Shown one piece after another: positions 33,755-42,277 of a DNA stretch of 54,587 bases. Numbering within the stretch: the stretch's first letter is position 1; each line of letters opens with the position of its first letter. A program made the position numbers and the translations under genes. The stretch is from NCBI RefSeq assembly GCF_900114235.1, contig NZ_FOSJ01000015.1, positions 1 through 54,587 on the forward strand. The letters run 5' to 3'. The notes below the pieces were generated by a model, which was not told the DNA's origin, did not search any database, and worked only from the letters and a program-made list of their open reading frames with translations. The stretch is from Marinilactibacillus piezotolerans (GTDB lineage: Bacteria; Bacillota; Bacilli; Lactobacillales; Carnobacteriaceae_A).

Positions 33755-34504
33755 TTAGTTAATGATTTCCCCTTTATTCTTAGCCAGTCTTTCATCCCAT
33801 TCCTGTCGTTGTGAATCAGTCAGTTTTTCCCAGTCCGTTACTTCTCCCAAAACTCTTAGAGGTTTTTGTGAGCGATAAGAACGAGTTAAATTACCAGGGA
33901 ATTTCTTGTCCGTTACATTAGGGTCGTTTTCAAACTCACCGATAGGTTCTACAATATAAACACGTTCGTTTCCTTCCCCTTTTGCTAGTGCTGCAGCAAG
34001 TCCCGCACCATTGATGTTTGCTGTGAAATAGATGTGATTCATTTTAAGATCTTTTTCATAATTTGATTTATTCCCAGCTGTCAGCAAATCGCCAACTTGT
34101 AAATCTGCCTTTGCCCCATGATAAAAAGGACCAGCGTCAGTCGGTTTACCTTGATGTGAATACGATAATTCAACGTTTTTTCTAGCATTTTCAGTATCAC
34201 TCATTGCTTCATAGTATTTAGCGATATTTAAATACAAAGTTGGATAAGCACTTTTAACATTCTCATCATTAATTTTTAGAGCAAAGGCCAAGGATTTTTC
34301 CATCCATTTTAATTTATTGTCGGCATTTTTTTGTCTTAATCCTAAATGATAAGCTACAATAAACCTTTCATAGTCATCCCTTGATTGATCCCATGCTTTA
34401 AGAAAAACCTCGATAGCACCATCCAAATTACCACTTTCTTCTAGAGCCATCCCTTTCATACAGAGCTGGATAATAGGGTTACTTGGGTCAAATTTCATTC
34501 TCAT
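33755..34504 (-). CDS. TPR-Arr fusion: rifamycin ADP-ribosyltransferase domain behind a tetratricopeptide-like region
   Basis: 249 residues. Residues 1-120 form TPR-like helix pairs (EESGNLDGAIEVFLKAW; YLNIAKYYEAMSDTENARKN). Residues 122-249 match Arr, the NAD-dependent enzyme that inactivates rifampicin. The catalytic trio H129 (FYHG), Y159 (IYFTA) and D194 (FENDPN) is spaced 30 and 35 residues, as in mycobacterial Arr (H19, Y49, D84), and DKKFPGN is kept. The start is ATG 34504 after AGGAGGG; the longer frame to 34573 is not supported. Whether it acts on rifamycin or a cell substrate is unknown. Confidence 0.88.
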   Translation of the reverse strand: MRMKFDPSNPIIQLCMKGMALEESGNLDGAIEVFLKAWDQSRDDYERFIVAYHLGLRQKNADNKLKWMEKSLAFALKINDENVKSAYPTLYLNIAKYYEAMSDTENARKNVELSYSHQGKPTDAGPFYHGAKADLQVGDLLTAGNKSNYEKDLKMNHIYFTANINGAGLAAALAKGEGNERVYIVEPIGEFENDPNVTDKKFPGNLTRSYRSQKPLRVLGEVTDWEKLTDSQRQEWDERLAKNKGEIIN

Positions 34505-34687
34505 CTTCTTTTCCCTCCTAATTTTAAATATCTGAATTTTTATCATTACTATTGATACGACTCCCGGTATCAACGGTAGCTGCCTTTTTAAATCCCTATT
34601 AAATCTTTACGATTATCATTATAACTTATAGAGGTACTCTTAAGTTTAAATAGTTAATTTAAATGCTTTATCAAATGACTCTTCTAT

Positions 34688-36145
34688 TTACTTGCGTGCT
34701 TTACTTACTTTTAAAGCTTTCCCTTTCACCTTGCGATGTTGCATTTCAGAAATGACGTAAGGTCCTTTACCATTCATGATTTCAACATAGGTGACATTTT
34801 CCTGAATCGTGATAATACCGATATCTTCAGCTGATATATCTCTAATACTCGTCAATGTTCCGACGAAATCAACAGCACGTAGCTTCTTCTTTTTGCCACC
34901 ATTAAAGTAAACCTTAGTGATATACTTGTTCAGCTCTTTATTACGGGCGATTTTCGGTGCAATGCGTGTTTTTATTTTCTTTTCAAAAGCTGCCTTTGCC
35001 CGAGTGACCACGCGATCATTAGGCGCAAATACTTCCGTAATCTCATGGTTATCATCGAAGGCATACTCACGAATTTCCTGCCAGCGTGTTCGGTCATTCT
35101 CACTGACCATCGTTAACGCGAGTCCTGTTTTGCCTGCTCGACCTGTCCGGCCTGTCCGATGCGTGTAGCTTTCTTTTTCAAAAGGAACATCATAATTGAC
35201 GACATGCGTCACATTGTCAATATCTATTCCACGAGCAGCAACGTCTGTGGCTACCAAGTAACGAAGTTTCCCAGAGCGAAATTCATTCATTACGTCTAAG
35301 CGATCGTCTTGATCCATTCCGCCGTGCAATTTATCGATGGGTAAATCGGCTTTGTCCAAATGCCTTACAACACCATCTACCACATCTTTCGTATTACAAA
35401 AGATGATACAGGCATCCGGATTCTCAATTGTTAATAGGTCTAACAGTATCTTTTCTTTAGCTGCTTCTTCAACATTGATATAAGAATGTAAAATTTTGGG
35501 AGTATTCTCTATTGAGGATTCCATTTTGACAGAAGCACGGTCAGGACTCATATAAAAACTGGCCAGACGATTGATTTCTGATGACATAGTCGCAGAAAAA
35601 AGCATTGTTTGGCGTTCTTTCGGTAAGTAATCAATAATATCTTCCACCTGTTCGATGAACCCCATATTGAGCATTTCATCTGCTTCATCTAAAACTAAGC
35701 TACTAATCTTATCTACTACCAACGTACCTTCTTTTAAATGTTCCAGTATCCGACCCGGAGTACCGACAACAATGTGACTTTTTTGTTTTAATTCGGATTT
35801 CTGTGTTTTAAAGGAAGACTTACCAAATACCGCAGTTACCTTTATTCGCTTCAATCGACCGATATTCATGATATCGTTCTTGACCTGGAGCGCTAACTCC
35901 CGAGTTGGGACCAAAATCAAGGCTTGAGGTTTATTCTCTTCCCACTCTGCTTGTTCACACAGTGGAATACCAAAAGCAACGGTTTTACCACTGCCAGTTT
36001 GGGACTCGACGAGGATATCTTGTCTCTTTAATGCCAACGGAATGACCGATTCCTGTACCGCTGTCGGATTGAAGTACCGTAAACTCGTTAGTGCTTTTAG
36101 GATTTCAGAACTGATCCCAAATGTTTCAAATGATGTATGATTCAT
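34688..36145 (-). CDS. dbpA: DEAD-box RNA helicase of the DbpA/YxiN type
   Basis: 485 residues. Motifs in order: Q-motif region YFNPTAVQ, Walker A SQTGSGKT, PTRELA, DEAD, SAT, and HRTGRTGRAGK. The C-terminal domain (about 405-480, from TKVYFNGGKKKKLRAVDFVG) is the DbpA RNA-binding fold that recognises a 23S rRNA hairpin, so the role is in large-subunit assembly. The family length (YxiN about 480) fits. It is monocistronic. Confidence 0.88.
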   Translation of the reverse strand: MNHTSFETFGISSEILKALTSLRYFNPTAVQESVIPLALKRQDILVESQTGSGKTVAFGIPLCEQAEWEENKPQALILVPTRELALQVKNDIMNIGRLKRIKVTAVFGKSSFKTQKSELKQKSHIVVGTPGRILEHLKEGTLVVDKISSLVLDEADEMLNMGFIEQVEDIIDYLPKERQTMLFSATMSSEINRLASFYMSPDRASVKMESSIENTPKILHSYINVEEAAKEKILLDLLTIENPDACIIFCNTKDVVDGVVRHLDKADLPIDKLHGGMDQDDRLDVMNEFRSGKLRYLVATDVAARGIDIDNVTHVVNYDVPFEKESYTHRTGRTGRAGKTGLALTMVSENDRTRWQEIREYAFDDNHEITEVFAPNDRVVTRAKAAFEKKIKTRIAPKIARNKELNKYITKVYFNGGKKKKLRAVDFVGTLTSIRDISAEDIGIITIQENVTYVEIMNGKGPYVISEMQHRKVKGKALKVSKARK

Positions 36146-36371
36146 ATTTTCCTGCTTTCTTTTTCTTTGCTGAATGGTTAATAATAGATTTTAAACGATT
36201 TACAATTTTTTAAAATAAGCAGACTCTTCTGCAGTCTAAAGTCTACCATTCTAATTTGAATCATGAAACACTTTTATCGCTTCTAAAGTTTGTTGTTGCT
36301 AACGCTCTAATTTAAAAGAAACTTAGCCAGTACTTTTCTTTTAAAAACGTATTATCCTTAAACATTTTTTA

Positions 36372-36415
36372 AGAAAAATAAAAAGCAGAAACCCGCCAAT
36401 GCAAAGTTTCTGCTT
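36372..36415 (-). terminator. Intrinsic terminator of the ohrR-rlmH unit
   Basis: AAGCAGAAAC (36383-36392) with GTTTCTGCTT (36406-36415). On the minus strand a T-rich run follows. It is about 85 bp past the rlmH stop. The rest of 36146-36500 shows no gene. Confidence 0.8.
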
Positions 36416-36500
36416 ATGCTTAATTCTTTATGCTGTTTATCATACCGCTTATCTTGTCAAGAATATCTTTAATCTGTTACTTCTCTAAATATATCCTTAT

Positions 36501-36980
36501 CTACTTATGGTACGGTTCTCCACGCATGATTCTAAAGGCACGATAAATCTGTTCTGTTAGGATCAGTCTCATCAGCTGATGCGGATAAGTCATTTTGCCA
36601 AAGGAGATGGTTTCGTCACTTCGATTCAGCACTTCTTCACTCAATCCAAGGGATCCCCCAATAACGAATACAATACTGCTATTTCCGTGGATCATCAACT
36701 GCTGTATTTCATTAGCAAAGTTTTCCGATGTACGCTCTTTAGACTTAATAGCTAATGAATAAACATATGCCTGGTCAGGAATTTTAGCTAATATTCGTTG
36801 CCCTTCTTTCTCTTTAATCTGTTTCATCTCAGCTGCACTCAAACTTTCCGGGGCTTTTTCATCAGCGACTTCTATGTTTTTGAATTTTGTATACGCGCTT
36901 AATCTTTTGGCGTACTCTTCAATTCCATTGATCAGATATTTCTCTTTTAATTTTCCTACTGAAATAATTGTTATATCCAT
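36501..36980 (-). CDS. rlmH: 23S rRNA pseudouridine-1915 N3-methyltransferase RlmH
   Basis: 159 residues, the exact family size. The SPOUT methyltransferase fold shows [13 protein letters not shown] (SAM knot), then [35 protein letters not shown], the invariant RlmH C-terminus. It methylates pseudouridine 1915 in helix 69 of the mature ribosome. It lies 11 bp after ohrR, so it is co-transcribed with a peroxide regulator here, an uncommon partner. In many Firmicutes rlmH lies near walRK and htrA close to the origin. Confidence 0.96.
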   Translation of the reverse strand: MDITIISVGKLKEKYLINGIEEYAKRLSAYTKFKNIEVADEKAPESLSAAEMKQIKEKEGQRILAKIPDQAYVYSLAIKSKERTSENFANEIQQLMIHGNSSIVFVIGGSLGLSEEVLNRSDETISFGKMTYPHQLMRLILTEQIYRAFRIMRGEPYHK

Positions 36981-36991
36981 TATTTCCCCCC

Positions 36992-37423
36992 TTATTTATC
37001 AAAATTATTCATCATTTTAGCTAATATTTTTTTCAATTGTGAGAATTCCTCTTCTTCGAGGTTTAGGTGCTTAATAAAATTAACTGGAATACTTTCTGCT
37101 TTTTTCTCCGCCTTTATTCCTTTTTCTGTTAAGCTGACTTCCACCACTCGTTCGTCGTTTGTTGATCTTACCCTAGTGATTAGTCCATTTTCTTCCATTC
37201 GTTTTAGCATTGGTGTCAAAGTTCCTGAATCAAGAAATAACCGATTCCCTAAAGATTTTACTGAAATTATCTGGACTTCCCAAAGTACAAGCAAAGCTAG
37301 ATACTGAGGATACGTTACATTTAATTCCTTTAATAAAGGACGATATATTTTAGTCATCTGTCTTGTCGTTGCATATAATGAAAAACACACTTGATTTTCT
37401 AGTTTTAATAGTTCATTTGCCAT
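36992..37423 (-). CDS. ohrR: OhrR-type MarR-family peroxide-sensing repressor
   Basis: 143 residues. A MarR winged helix ([26 protein letters not shown]) and the N-terminal sensing cysteine (Cys13 in [14 protein letters not shown]), together with the nearby tyrosines, identify OhrR. Organic peroxides oxidise this Cys and release the DNA. The start is ATG 37421-37423, eight bases after GGAG; the earlier Met codons are too near the site. It is divergent from ohr, and a matching operator lies in the ohr promoter. Confidence 0.9.
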   Translation of the reverse strand: MANELLKLENQVCFSLYATTRQMTKIYRPLLKELNVTYPQYLALLVLWEVQIISVKSLGNRLFLDSGTLTPMLKRMEENGLITRVRSTNDERVVEVSLTEKGIKAEKKAESIPVNFIKHLNLEEEEFSQLKKILAKMMNNFDK

Positions 37424-37476
37424 ATTCATCTCTCCTCTATAACAGTATAACAATTTAAAAAGAAGTTTTATATAGT

Positions 37477-37514
37477 TTGACTTCCACTATTAAGTTGTAT
37501 ACAATTAAATTGCA
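37477..37514 (+). promoter_or_regulatory. ohr promoter with overlapping OhrR operator
   Basis: TTGACT (-35, 37477-37482) and TACAAT (-10, 37500-37505) are 17 bp apart. The -10 is part of TACAATTAAATTGCA (37500-37514), which differs by one base from the inverted-repeat OhrR box known in B. subtilis (TACAATT-A-AATTGTA). Binding would block the polymerase directly. Confidence 0.85.
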
Positions 37515-37545
37515 CACAATATTAGTAAAGGGACAGGTGATTTAT

Positions 37546-37968
37546 ATGACAAACGCACTATATACTGCTTCATCAACAGCAACTGGAGGTCGTCAAGGAC
37601 ATGTTAAATCTTCAGATAACGTTCTTGACTTAGAATTAACAGTACCTAAAGGATTAGGTGGCCAAGGCGAAGAAGGAAAAACAAATCCTGAACAGTTATT
37701 TTCAGCTGGATATTCAGCATGTTTCGATAGCGCACTTCAATTAGTTGCCGGAAAAGCTAAGAAAAAAATCAATTCTACTGTAACTGCTGCAGTTAGCATA
37801 GCAAAAGCTGGCGAAGGATTTGGATTAGCAGTCGAATTAACAGCAGAAATTGAAGGTGTCACTCAAGAAGAGGCTGAAGAACTAGTTGAAAAAGCCAACC
37901 AAATTTGTCCTTATTCACGAGCAATCAATGGTAACGTAGAAGTCAAAAAAACAGCAATTGCAAAATAA
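37546..37968 (+). CDS. ohr: Organic hydroperoxide resistance protein Ohr
   Basis: 140 residues of the OsmC/Ohr family. The two active-site cysteines lie in YSACFDSAL and ICPYSRAI, and the Arg/Glu environment (GGQGEEGKTNPEQLFSAGY) is standard for Ohr. It reduces organic hydroperoxides with a dithiol. The start is ATG 37546 after AGGTGA; a longer frame from 37477 begins at the promoter and is not real. It is divergent from ohrR. Confidence 0.93.
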   Translation: MTNALYTASSTATGGRQGHVKSSDNVLDLELTVPKGLGGQGEEGKTNPEQLFSAGYSACFDSALQLVAGKAKKKINSTVTAAVSIAKAGEGFGLAVELTAEIEGVTQEEAEELVEKANQICPYSRAINGNVEVKKTAIAK

Positions 37969-37986
37969 AAATTCCTCTATATACTT

Positions 37987-38023
37987 AAGACCCCACTTTT
38001 TTTAGAAAGTGGGGTCTTCTTTT
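37987..38023 (+). terminator. Intrinsic terminator of ohr
   Basis: AAGACCCCACTTT (37987-37999) with AAAGTGGGGTCTT (38006-38018), then CTTTTCC. It is 19 bp past the stop. Confidence 0.88.
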
Positions 38024-38039
38024 CCACTATTGTGCACAG

Positions 38040-38362
38040 TTATCCCCAACACTTATACACATACCCACAGGATTGTTCCCCTAATTTTCGTTTTTTACTT
38101 CTCATATTTCTATTTGTTCGCCTAATATTTTCTAAAATAACTTTAAGTTATCCCCATGTCTAATTTGTTTTCTCACAATTTTTAAACGACCTAAAACCTT
38201 TATACATCAACCTTTTATTAGGTAAAAACTGGTTGGTCATTAATCTTATACACAACGCTGTTTAAATTTGTGGATAACTTTATTTCAGAAATATATTGTT
38301 TTTTTAGTCTCTTTTCAAAATTTATCCACAATTTAAATTTAAAGTCCACATACTTATACACA
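38040..38362. other. DnaA-box cluster in the ohr-htrA intergenic region
   Basis: Seven DnaA-box-like 9-mers lie within 323 bp. Two are perfect TTATCCACA (38322-38330 plus; 38269-38277 minus). Three are TTATACACA (38053-38061, 38246-38254, 38354-38362), which fits the TTATNCACA consensus. Two are TTATCCCCA (38040-38048, 38148-38156), one base off. The region is AT-rich with no gene and with runs such as TTGTTTTTTTAGT between boxes. It may titrate DnaA, act as an accessory origin element, or be oriC itself if dnaA is close by. Confidence 0.75.
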
Positions 38363-38366
38363 GAAC

Positions 38367-38400
38367 AAAAAAAGAACACATCTTTTTAGTAGATGTGCTC
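38367..38400 (-). terminator. Intrinsic terminator of htrA
   Basis: On the minus strand GAGCACATCT and AGATGTGTTC pair with one G-T wobble, followed by T7. It lies 15 bp past the htrA stop. Confidence 0.8.
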
Positions 38401-38414
38401 TTAAAATATTTTTC

Positions 38415-39605
38415 CTATAGTGCCTGATCAGATGCTCTCATATTAATTGTTGTTTTCTCTAGAGATCCGTCACGATAATATTCAACTTCAACATTGTCTC
38501 CTATTTCTGTATCGTAGATTTGTTGTCTCAATTCTATTCCGTTTGTTACATCTACTCCATTGAATTTTACTATGATATCATTTTGTGCTAATTCAGCTTC
38601 TGCTGCTGCACTTCCACTCGTTACTTCAGCAATTACAACTCCTCCTGCTATATCTTCAGGTACGTTGAGCACAGATTCTTGCTGTTGTTGTGAGATCATT
38701 GCCAAATCAACCATACCGATTCCTAAAACAGGTCTCGTAATTTCTCCAGATTCCTCTAACTGGTTAATAATATCTACTGCATCATTACTTGGTATTGCAA
38801 ATCCCATTCCTTCAACTGTCGAAGTAGAAATTTTCATTGAGTTTATCCCAATAACTTGTCCAGCTATATTCACTAATGGTCCACCAGAGTTCCCAGGATT
38901 GATTGCTGCATCTGTTTGGATAGCTGTCATTTCCCAATCGTATTCTCCATCTCCATCTGTATCAACTGGTACTGAACGTTCAACTGCTGAAATAATACCA
39001 GAGGTTACAGATGAGGCAAAGTCAGTTCCAAGTGGAGATCCAATAGCTATGGCTGGTTCCCCTACTGCAAGCTCCTCAGAATTTCCAAATTCTGCAACTG
39101 AACTAACGTCTTCTGAATCAATAGTCAACACAGCTAAATCTGTCCATACATCAGCTCCTATTACTTCAGCTTGGACTCTTGTACCATCTTTCAACAAAAC
39201 ATCAACTGCATCTGAACCTTCTATAACGTGGTTATTCGTAAAAACATATGCAGTGTCTCCATCTACTTTGTAAACAGCACCACTACCTGTTCCTACTTGT
39301 TGTAAACTTTCTTCATCCTCTGTCTCTTCACCATCCTGAGTACTCCCATACCATCCATATGGATTTTCAGCTGCTTGTTGCATGTTGATTACTGATACAA
39401 CTGCATCATCAATGGTACTAACTGCATCCGTAACACCCGAAGAGGCATCTACATTCACTTCTGAGACAGCTACATCTCCTTCTTCATTTACATTCCCTGT
39501 TTCGTTTCCACCGTCTTCTTGACTCTGATCAGCAACCTCACATCCTGCCAATAAACTAGCAGTCATTCCTAGTACCATAAGTTTTTTAAAATTTATATTA
39601 TGCAT
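38415..39605 (-). CDS. htrA: HtrA/DegP-family serine protease with a lipoprotein signal
   Basis: 396 residues. The trypsin-like triad is H126 (TNNHVIEG), D156 (WTDLAVL) and S240 (NPGNSGGPL). One PDZ domain fills about 295-390. HtrA degrades misfolded envelope proteins. Instead of the usual N-terminal membrane anchor, residues 9-22 form a lipoprotein signal with lipobox LAGC (Cys22), so it is probably lipid-tethered. A long acidic linker (about 23-60) follows. The ATG follows GAGGGG. It is alone between gdhA and the DnaA-box region, in the common wal-htrA neighbourhood. Confidence 0.93.
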   Translation of the reverse strand: MHNINFKKLMVLGMTASLLAGCEVADQSQEDGGNETGNVNEEGDVAVSEVNVDASSGVTDAVSTIDDAVVSVINMQQAAENPYGWYGSTQDGEETEDEESLQQVGTGSGAVYKVDGDTAYVFTNNHVIEGSDAVDVLLKDGTRVQAEVIGADVWTDLAVLTIDSEDVSSVAEFGNSEELAVGEPAIAIGSPLGTDFASSVTSGIISAVERSVPVDTDGDGEYDWEMTAIQTDAAINPGNSGGPLVNIAGQVIGINSMKISTSTVEGMGFAIPSNDAVDIINQLEESGEITRPVLGIGMVDLAMISQQQQESVLNVPEDIAGGVVIAEVTSGSAAAEAELAQNDIIVKFNGVDVTNGIELRQQIYDTEIGDNVEVEYYRDGSLEKTTINMRASDQAL

Positions 39606-39760
39606 TGTTATAATTCCCCTCTCAACATATTATCTTACCTTCGATATGATTGTACAATTTTATTTTGAATTTTTATTGAATGAACATTGAATAAATCGCT
39701 CTACGTCAAACGTATTTTAACATAATATGTGAAGAATCTATATTTTTTTGATTTTATTCT

Positions 39761-39810
39761 TTTAAAAGACTGTGATTCTACTTGATTAAGCAGAATCACA
39801 GTCTTTTAAA
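39761..39810. terminator. 19-bp-stem intrinsic terminator of gdhA
   Basis: TTTAAAAGACTGTGATTCT (39761-39779) is perfectly complementary to 39792-39810, with T-rich ends on both strands. It lies just past the gdhA stop. Confidence 0.88.
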
Positions 39811-39822
39811 GTATTATTTCTC

Positions 39823-41178
39823 TTATACAAGTCCTTGTGAAATCATTGCTTGAATCACACGATCAAATCCAGCAATATTCGCTCCTGCCATAAGATTATT
39901 TTTTTCAGCGTATTTAGAAGCTGTCTCGCTACAGACTATATAAATATTTTTCATAATAATCTTTAATTCACTATCTACTTTTTCAAATGTCCACGGTAAA
40001 CGTGCAGAGTTCTGCGCCATTTCCAGTGCAGATACTGCTACACCACCAGCATTAGCTGCTTTTCCTGGACAGTATAATATGCCATTTTTACTGTAAGAAT
40101 CAATAGCTTTCTTGCTAGATGGCATGTTAGCTCCTTCAGCAACTATTTTAGCTCCAGCTTTAGCAATTTCATGAGCTGCATTCAGATCAATTTCATTCTG
40201 GGTAGCACACGGCAAGGCAATATCATATGCTTCTTTTAATGTCCAAACAGATTCTCCTTCTACATATACCGCATCCGTATGAACATCTATATAGTCTTTG
40301 ATTCGACTACGACGAACTTCTTTAATTTCTTTTACAAGATCTAAATCAATCCCCTCAGCATCATAAATATATCCAGAAGAATCTGAACATGTCAGTACTG
40401 TAGCACCTAATTCTTGAGCTTTTTCAATTGCATAGATTGAAACATTTCCACTACCCGACACAACAACTTTCTTATCTTTTAGTGAATCTTGTCTATCTTT
40501 TAAAGCGTTCTGAACAAAGTAAACTAGTCCATAACCAGTCGCTTCTGTTCGCGCTAAACTCCCCCATGAATTAAGTGGTTTCCCTGTTAAAACTCCTGCT
40601 GTATAACCATTCAATCGTTTGTATTGTCCAAATAAGAATCCGATTTCTCTTCCTCCAACACCGATATCTCCAGCGGGTACGTCGATATCAGGACCAATAT
40701 GTTTCTGGAATTCTGTCATAAAACTCTGGCAGAAGCGCATAACTTCAGAATCCGATTTTCCTTTAGGATCGAAATCACTTCCACCTTTTCCACCACCGAT
40801 CGGTAGCCCAGTTAAACTATTTTTGAATATCTGTTCAAATCCTAAAAATCTTACAATACTTTCATTTGTAGTAGGATGGAACCTAAGACCACCTTTATAA
40901 GGTCCAATTGCTGAATTATATTGAACTCGATAAGCTCGGTTGACTTGCCATTTCCCCTTATCATCTTGCCAAGGTACACGAAACTGGATTAGTCTTTCTG
41001 GTTCAACAATCAGAGATAACAGATTTTTTTCAATTATTTCTGTGTGTTCATCAAGATAAATTTCTAATGTTGGCAGAAATTCTTCTACCGCCTGAATAAA
41101 TTCTTTTTTCTCTGCATGTTTTTCTTTTAATTCTCTTAATACTTGCTCAATGTACGATTTAGATGTCAATCTATTCAC
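39823..41178 (-). CDS. gdhA: NADP-type glutamate dehydrogenase
   Basis: 451 residues, the bacterial hexameric type. The catalytic lysine region PIGGGKGGSDFDPKGKSD, the GPDIDVPAGDIGVGGREIGF segment and the NADP-binding GSGNVSIYAIEKA are all present. It joins ammonia to 2-oxoglutarate. The start read here is GTG at 41176-41178, only a few bases after AAGGAG; the TTG three codons later is an alternative. It sits between htrA and walJ but has its own terminator and a 151-bp upstream gap, so it is probably an independent unit. Confidence 0.93.
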   Translation of the reverse strand: MNRLTSKSYIEQVLRELKEKHAEKKEFIQAVEEFLPTLEIYLDEHTEIIEKNLLSLIVEPERLIQFRVPWQDDKGKWQVNRAYRVQYNSAIGPYKGGLRFHPTTNESIVRFLGFEQIFKNSLTGLPIGGGKGGSDFDPKGKSDSEVMRFCQSFMTEFQKHIGPDIDVPAGDIGVGGREIGFLFGQYKRLNGYTAGVLTGKPLNSWGSLARTEATGYGLVYFVQNALKDRQDSLKDKKVVVSGSGNVSIYAIEKAQELGATVLTCSDSSGYIYDAEGIDLDLVKEIKEVRRSRIKDYIDVHTDAVYVEGESVWTLKEAYDIALPCATQNEIDLNAAHEIAKAGAKIVAEGANMPSSKKAIDSYSKNGILYCPGKAANAGGVAVSALEMAQNSARLPWTFEKVDSELKIIMKNIYIVCSETASKYAEKNNLMAGANIAGFDRVIQAMISQGLV

Positions 41179-41274
41179 AGCTCCTTCTTAAATAAATGCT
41201 TCTTATCATTTTATCATAATTATTTATTTTTAAGAAGTTTTTCATTATAACATTGCAATTATCTGACAAAAATG

Positions 41275-41307
41275 ATAAAAAAGAAGCAGGCTTTTATATA
41301 AAAAGCC
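41275..41307 (-). terminator. Intrinsic terminator of walJ
   Basis: GGCTTTT (41289-41295) with AAAAGCC (41301-41307). On the minus strand the hairpin is followed by TGCTTCTTTTTTA. It is about 25 bp past the walJ stop. Confidence 0.72.
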
Positions 41308-41329
41308 CACTTTCGATTTCCTATTTTTT

Positions 41330-42142
41330 TTATAACATGAATAATGGCGAAGCTTCTACAGGATCTGTATCGAACAAAGTATAGTCATGACCCACACCAG
41401 TACCTTTTTGCTTAAGAATCTCTTCTACTGTGGAATGGGCTATTTCTTTCAGATTATTTTCCTTACTCAAATGTCCTAAATAAACTCTCTTCGTTCTATC
41501 ACCGACGATTTCAGCGAGTGCCAATGCGCCATCTTCATTGGAAAGATGTCCTTTATCACCAAGAATGCGCTGCTTGAGAGACCATGGATAACGACCCATT
41601 CGCAACATGCTTAAATCATGATTGCTTTCAAATAAATACGCATCTGCATTTTTCACATAATCACGCATGTTATCACTAACGTATCCAGTATCTGTCAACA
41701 TAACAAATCTCTTATTGTTTTTTTGAAAAGTATAAAACTGGGGATCTACTGCATCATGAGATACCCCAAAACTTGATACGTCAATATCACCAATCGTCAT
41801 AGTCTTATTCATATCGAAGTGATGCTTTTGCTCTATTTTTATTTTACCTAATTTAGGTTCCATTGCCTTCCACGTATTTTGGTTTGCATAGATATCTAAA
41901 TTATATTTACGTGCCAAGATTCCAACACCCTTAATGTGATCACTATGTTCATGTGTAACCAAAATGGCATTCAAATCTTCTGGACGACGATCAATCTGCT
42001 TCAGTAACTCAATGGCTTTCTTGCCACTGAATCCACAATCTACTAATATTTTTATTTTATCTGATTCAATATAAGTGATATTTCCAGTACTTCCGCTGGC
42101 CAATACGCTTATTTTTAATCCAGATTGTTCAGCTTCTAACAT
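41330..42142 (-). CDS. walJ: WalJ/YycJ/VicX metallo-beta-lactamase-fold exonuclease-like protein
   Basis: 270 residues. The start SVLASGSTGNITYIES and the metal motif THEHSDHIKG, then SFGVSHDAVDP and LTDTGYVS, identify the YycJ/WalJ family found with WalRK. Members are 5'-3' double-strand DNA exonuclease-like and help coordinate cell-wall synthesis and DNA replication. It is 135 bp after yycI, with a perfect hairpin in that gap, so its expression may be uncoupled from walRKHI. The ATG follows AGAGGA. Confidence 0.92.
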   Translation of the reverse strand: MLEAEQSGLKISVLASGSTGNITYIESDKIKILVDCGFSGKKAIELLKQIDRRPEDLNAILVTHEHSDHIKGVGILARKYNLDIYANQNTWKAMEPKLGKIKIEQKHHFDMNKTMTIGDIDVSSFGVSHDAVDPQFYTFQKNNKRFVMLTDTGYVSDNMRDYVKNADAYLFESNHDLSMLRMGRYPWSLKQRILGDKGHLSNEDGALALAEIVGDRTKRVYLGHLSKENNLKEIAHSTVEEILKQKGTGVGHDYTLFDTDPVEASPLFML

Positions 42143-42200
42143 TTAGAATTTCCTCTCTGGTCAATTGTCATTGTTTATCTTACAATAAACCGATCTACTA

Positions 42201-42243
42201 AATCAAGAAGCCGTTTAATCGAATGCTAAACGGCTTCTTGATT
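42201..42243 (-). terminator. 17-bp-stem hairpin between yycI and walJ
   Basis: AATCAAGAAGCCGTTTA (42201-42217) is perfectly mirrored at 42227-42243. On the minus strand only a short T stretch follows, so termination may be partial. It could set lower walJ expression than walRKHI, or protect the 3' end of the upstream mRNA. Confidence 0.7.
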
Positions 42244-42277
42244 TACTCATATATTCAAATTTTCTAGAGAAAAGAAA

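Noticed and set aside
38560-39273. 237-codon open frame antisense to htrA
   Set aside because: It is Ser/Thr/Pro-rich, has no ribosome binding site and mirrors an acidic, highly conserved protease; it is a shadow.
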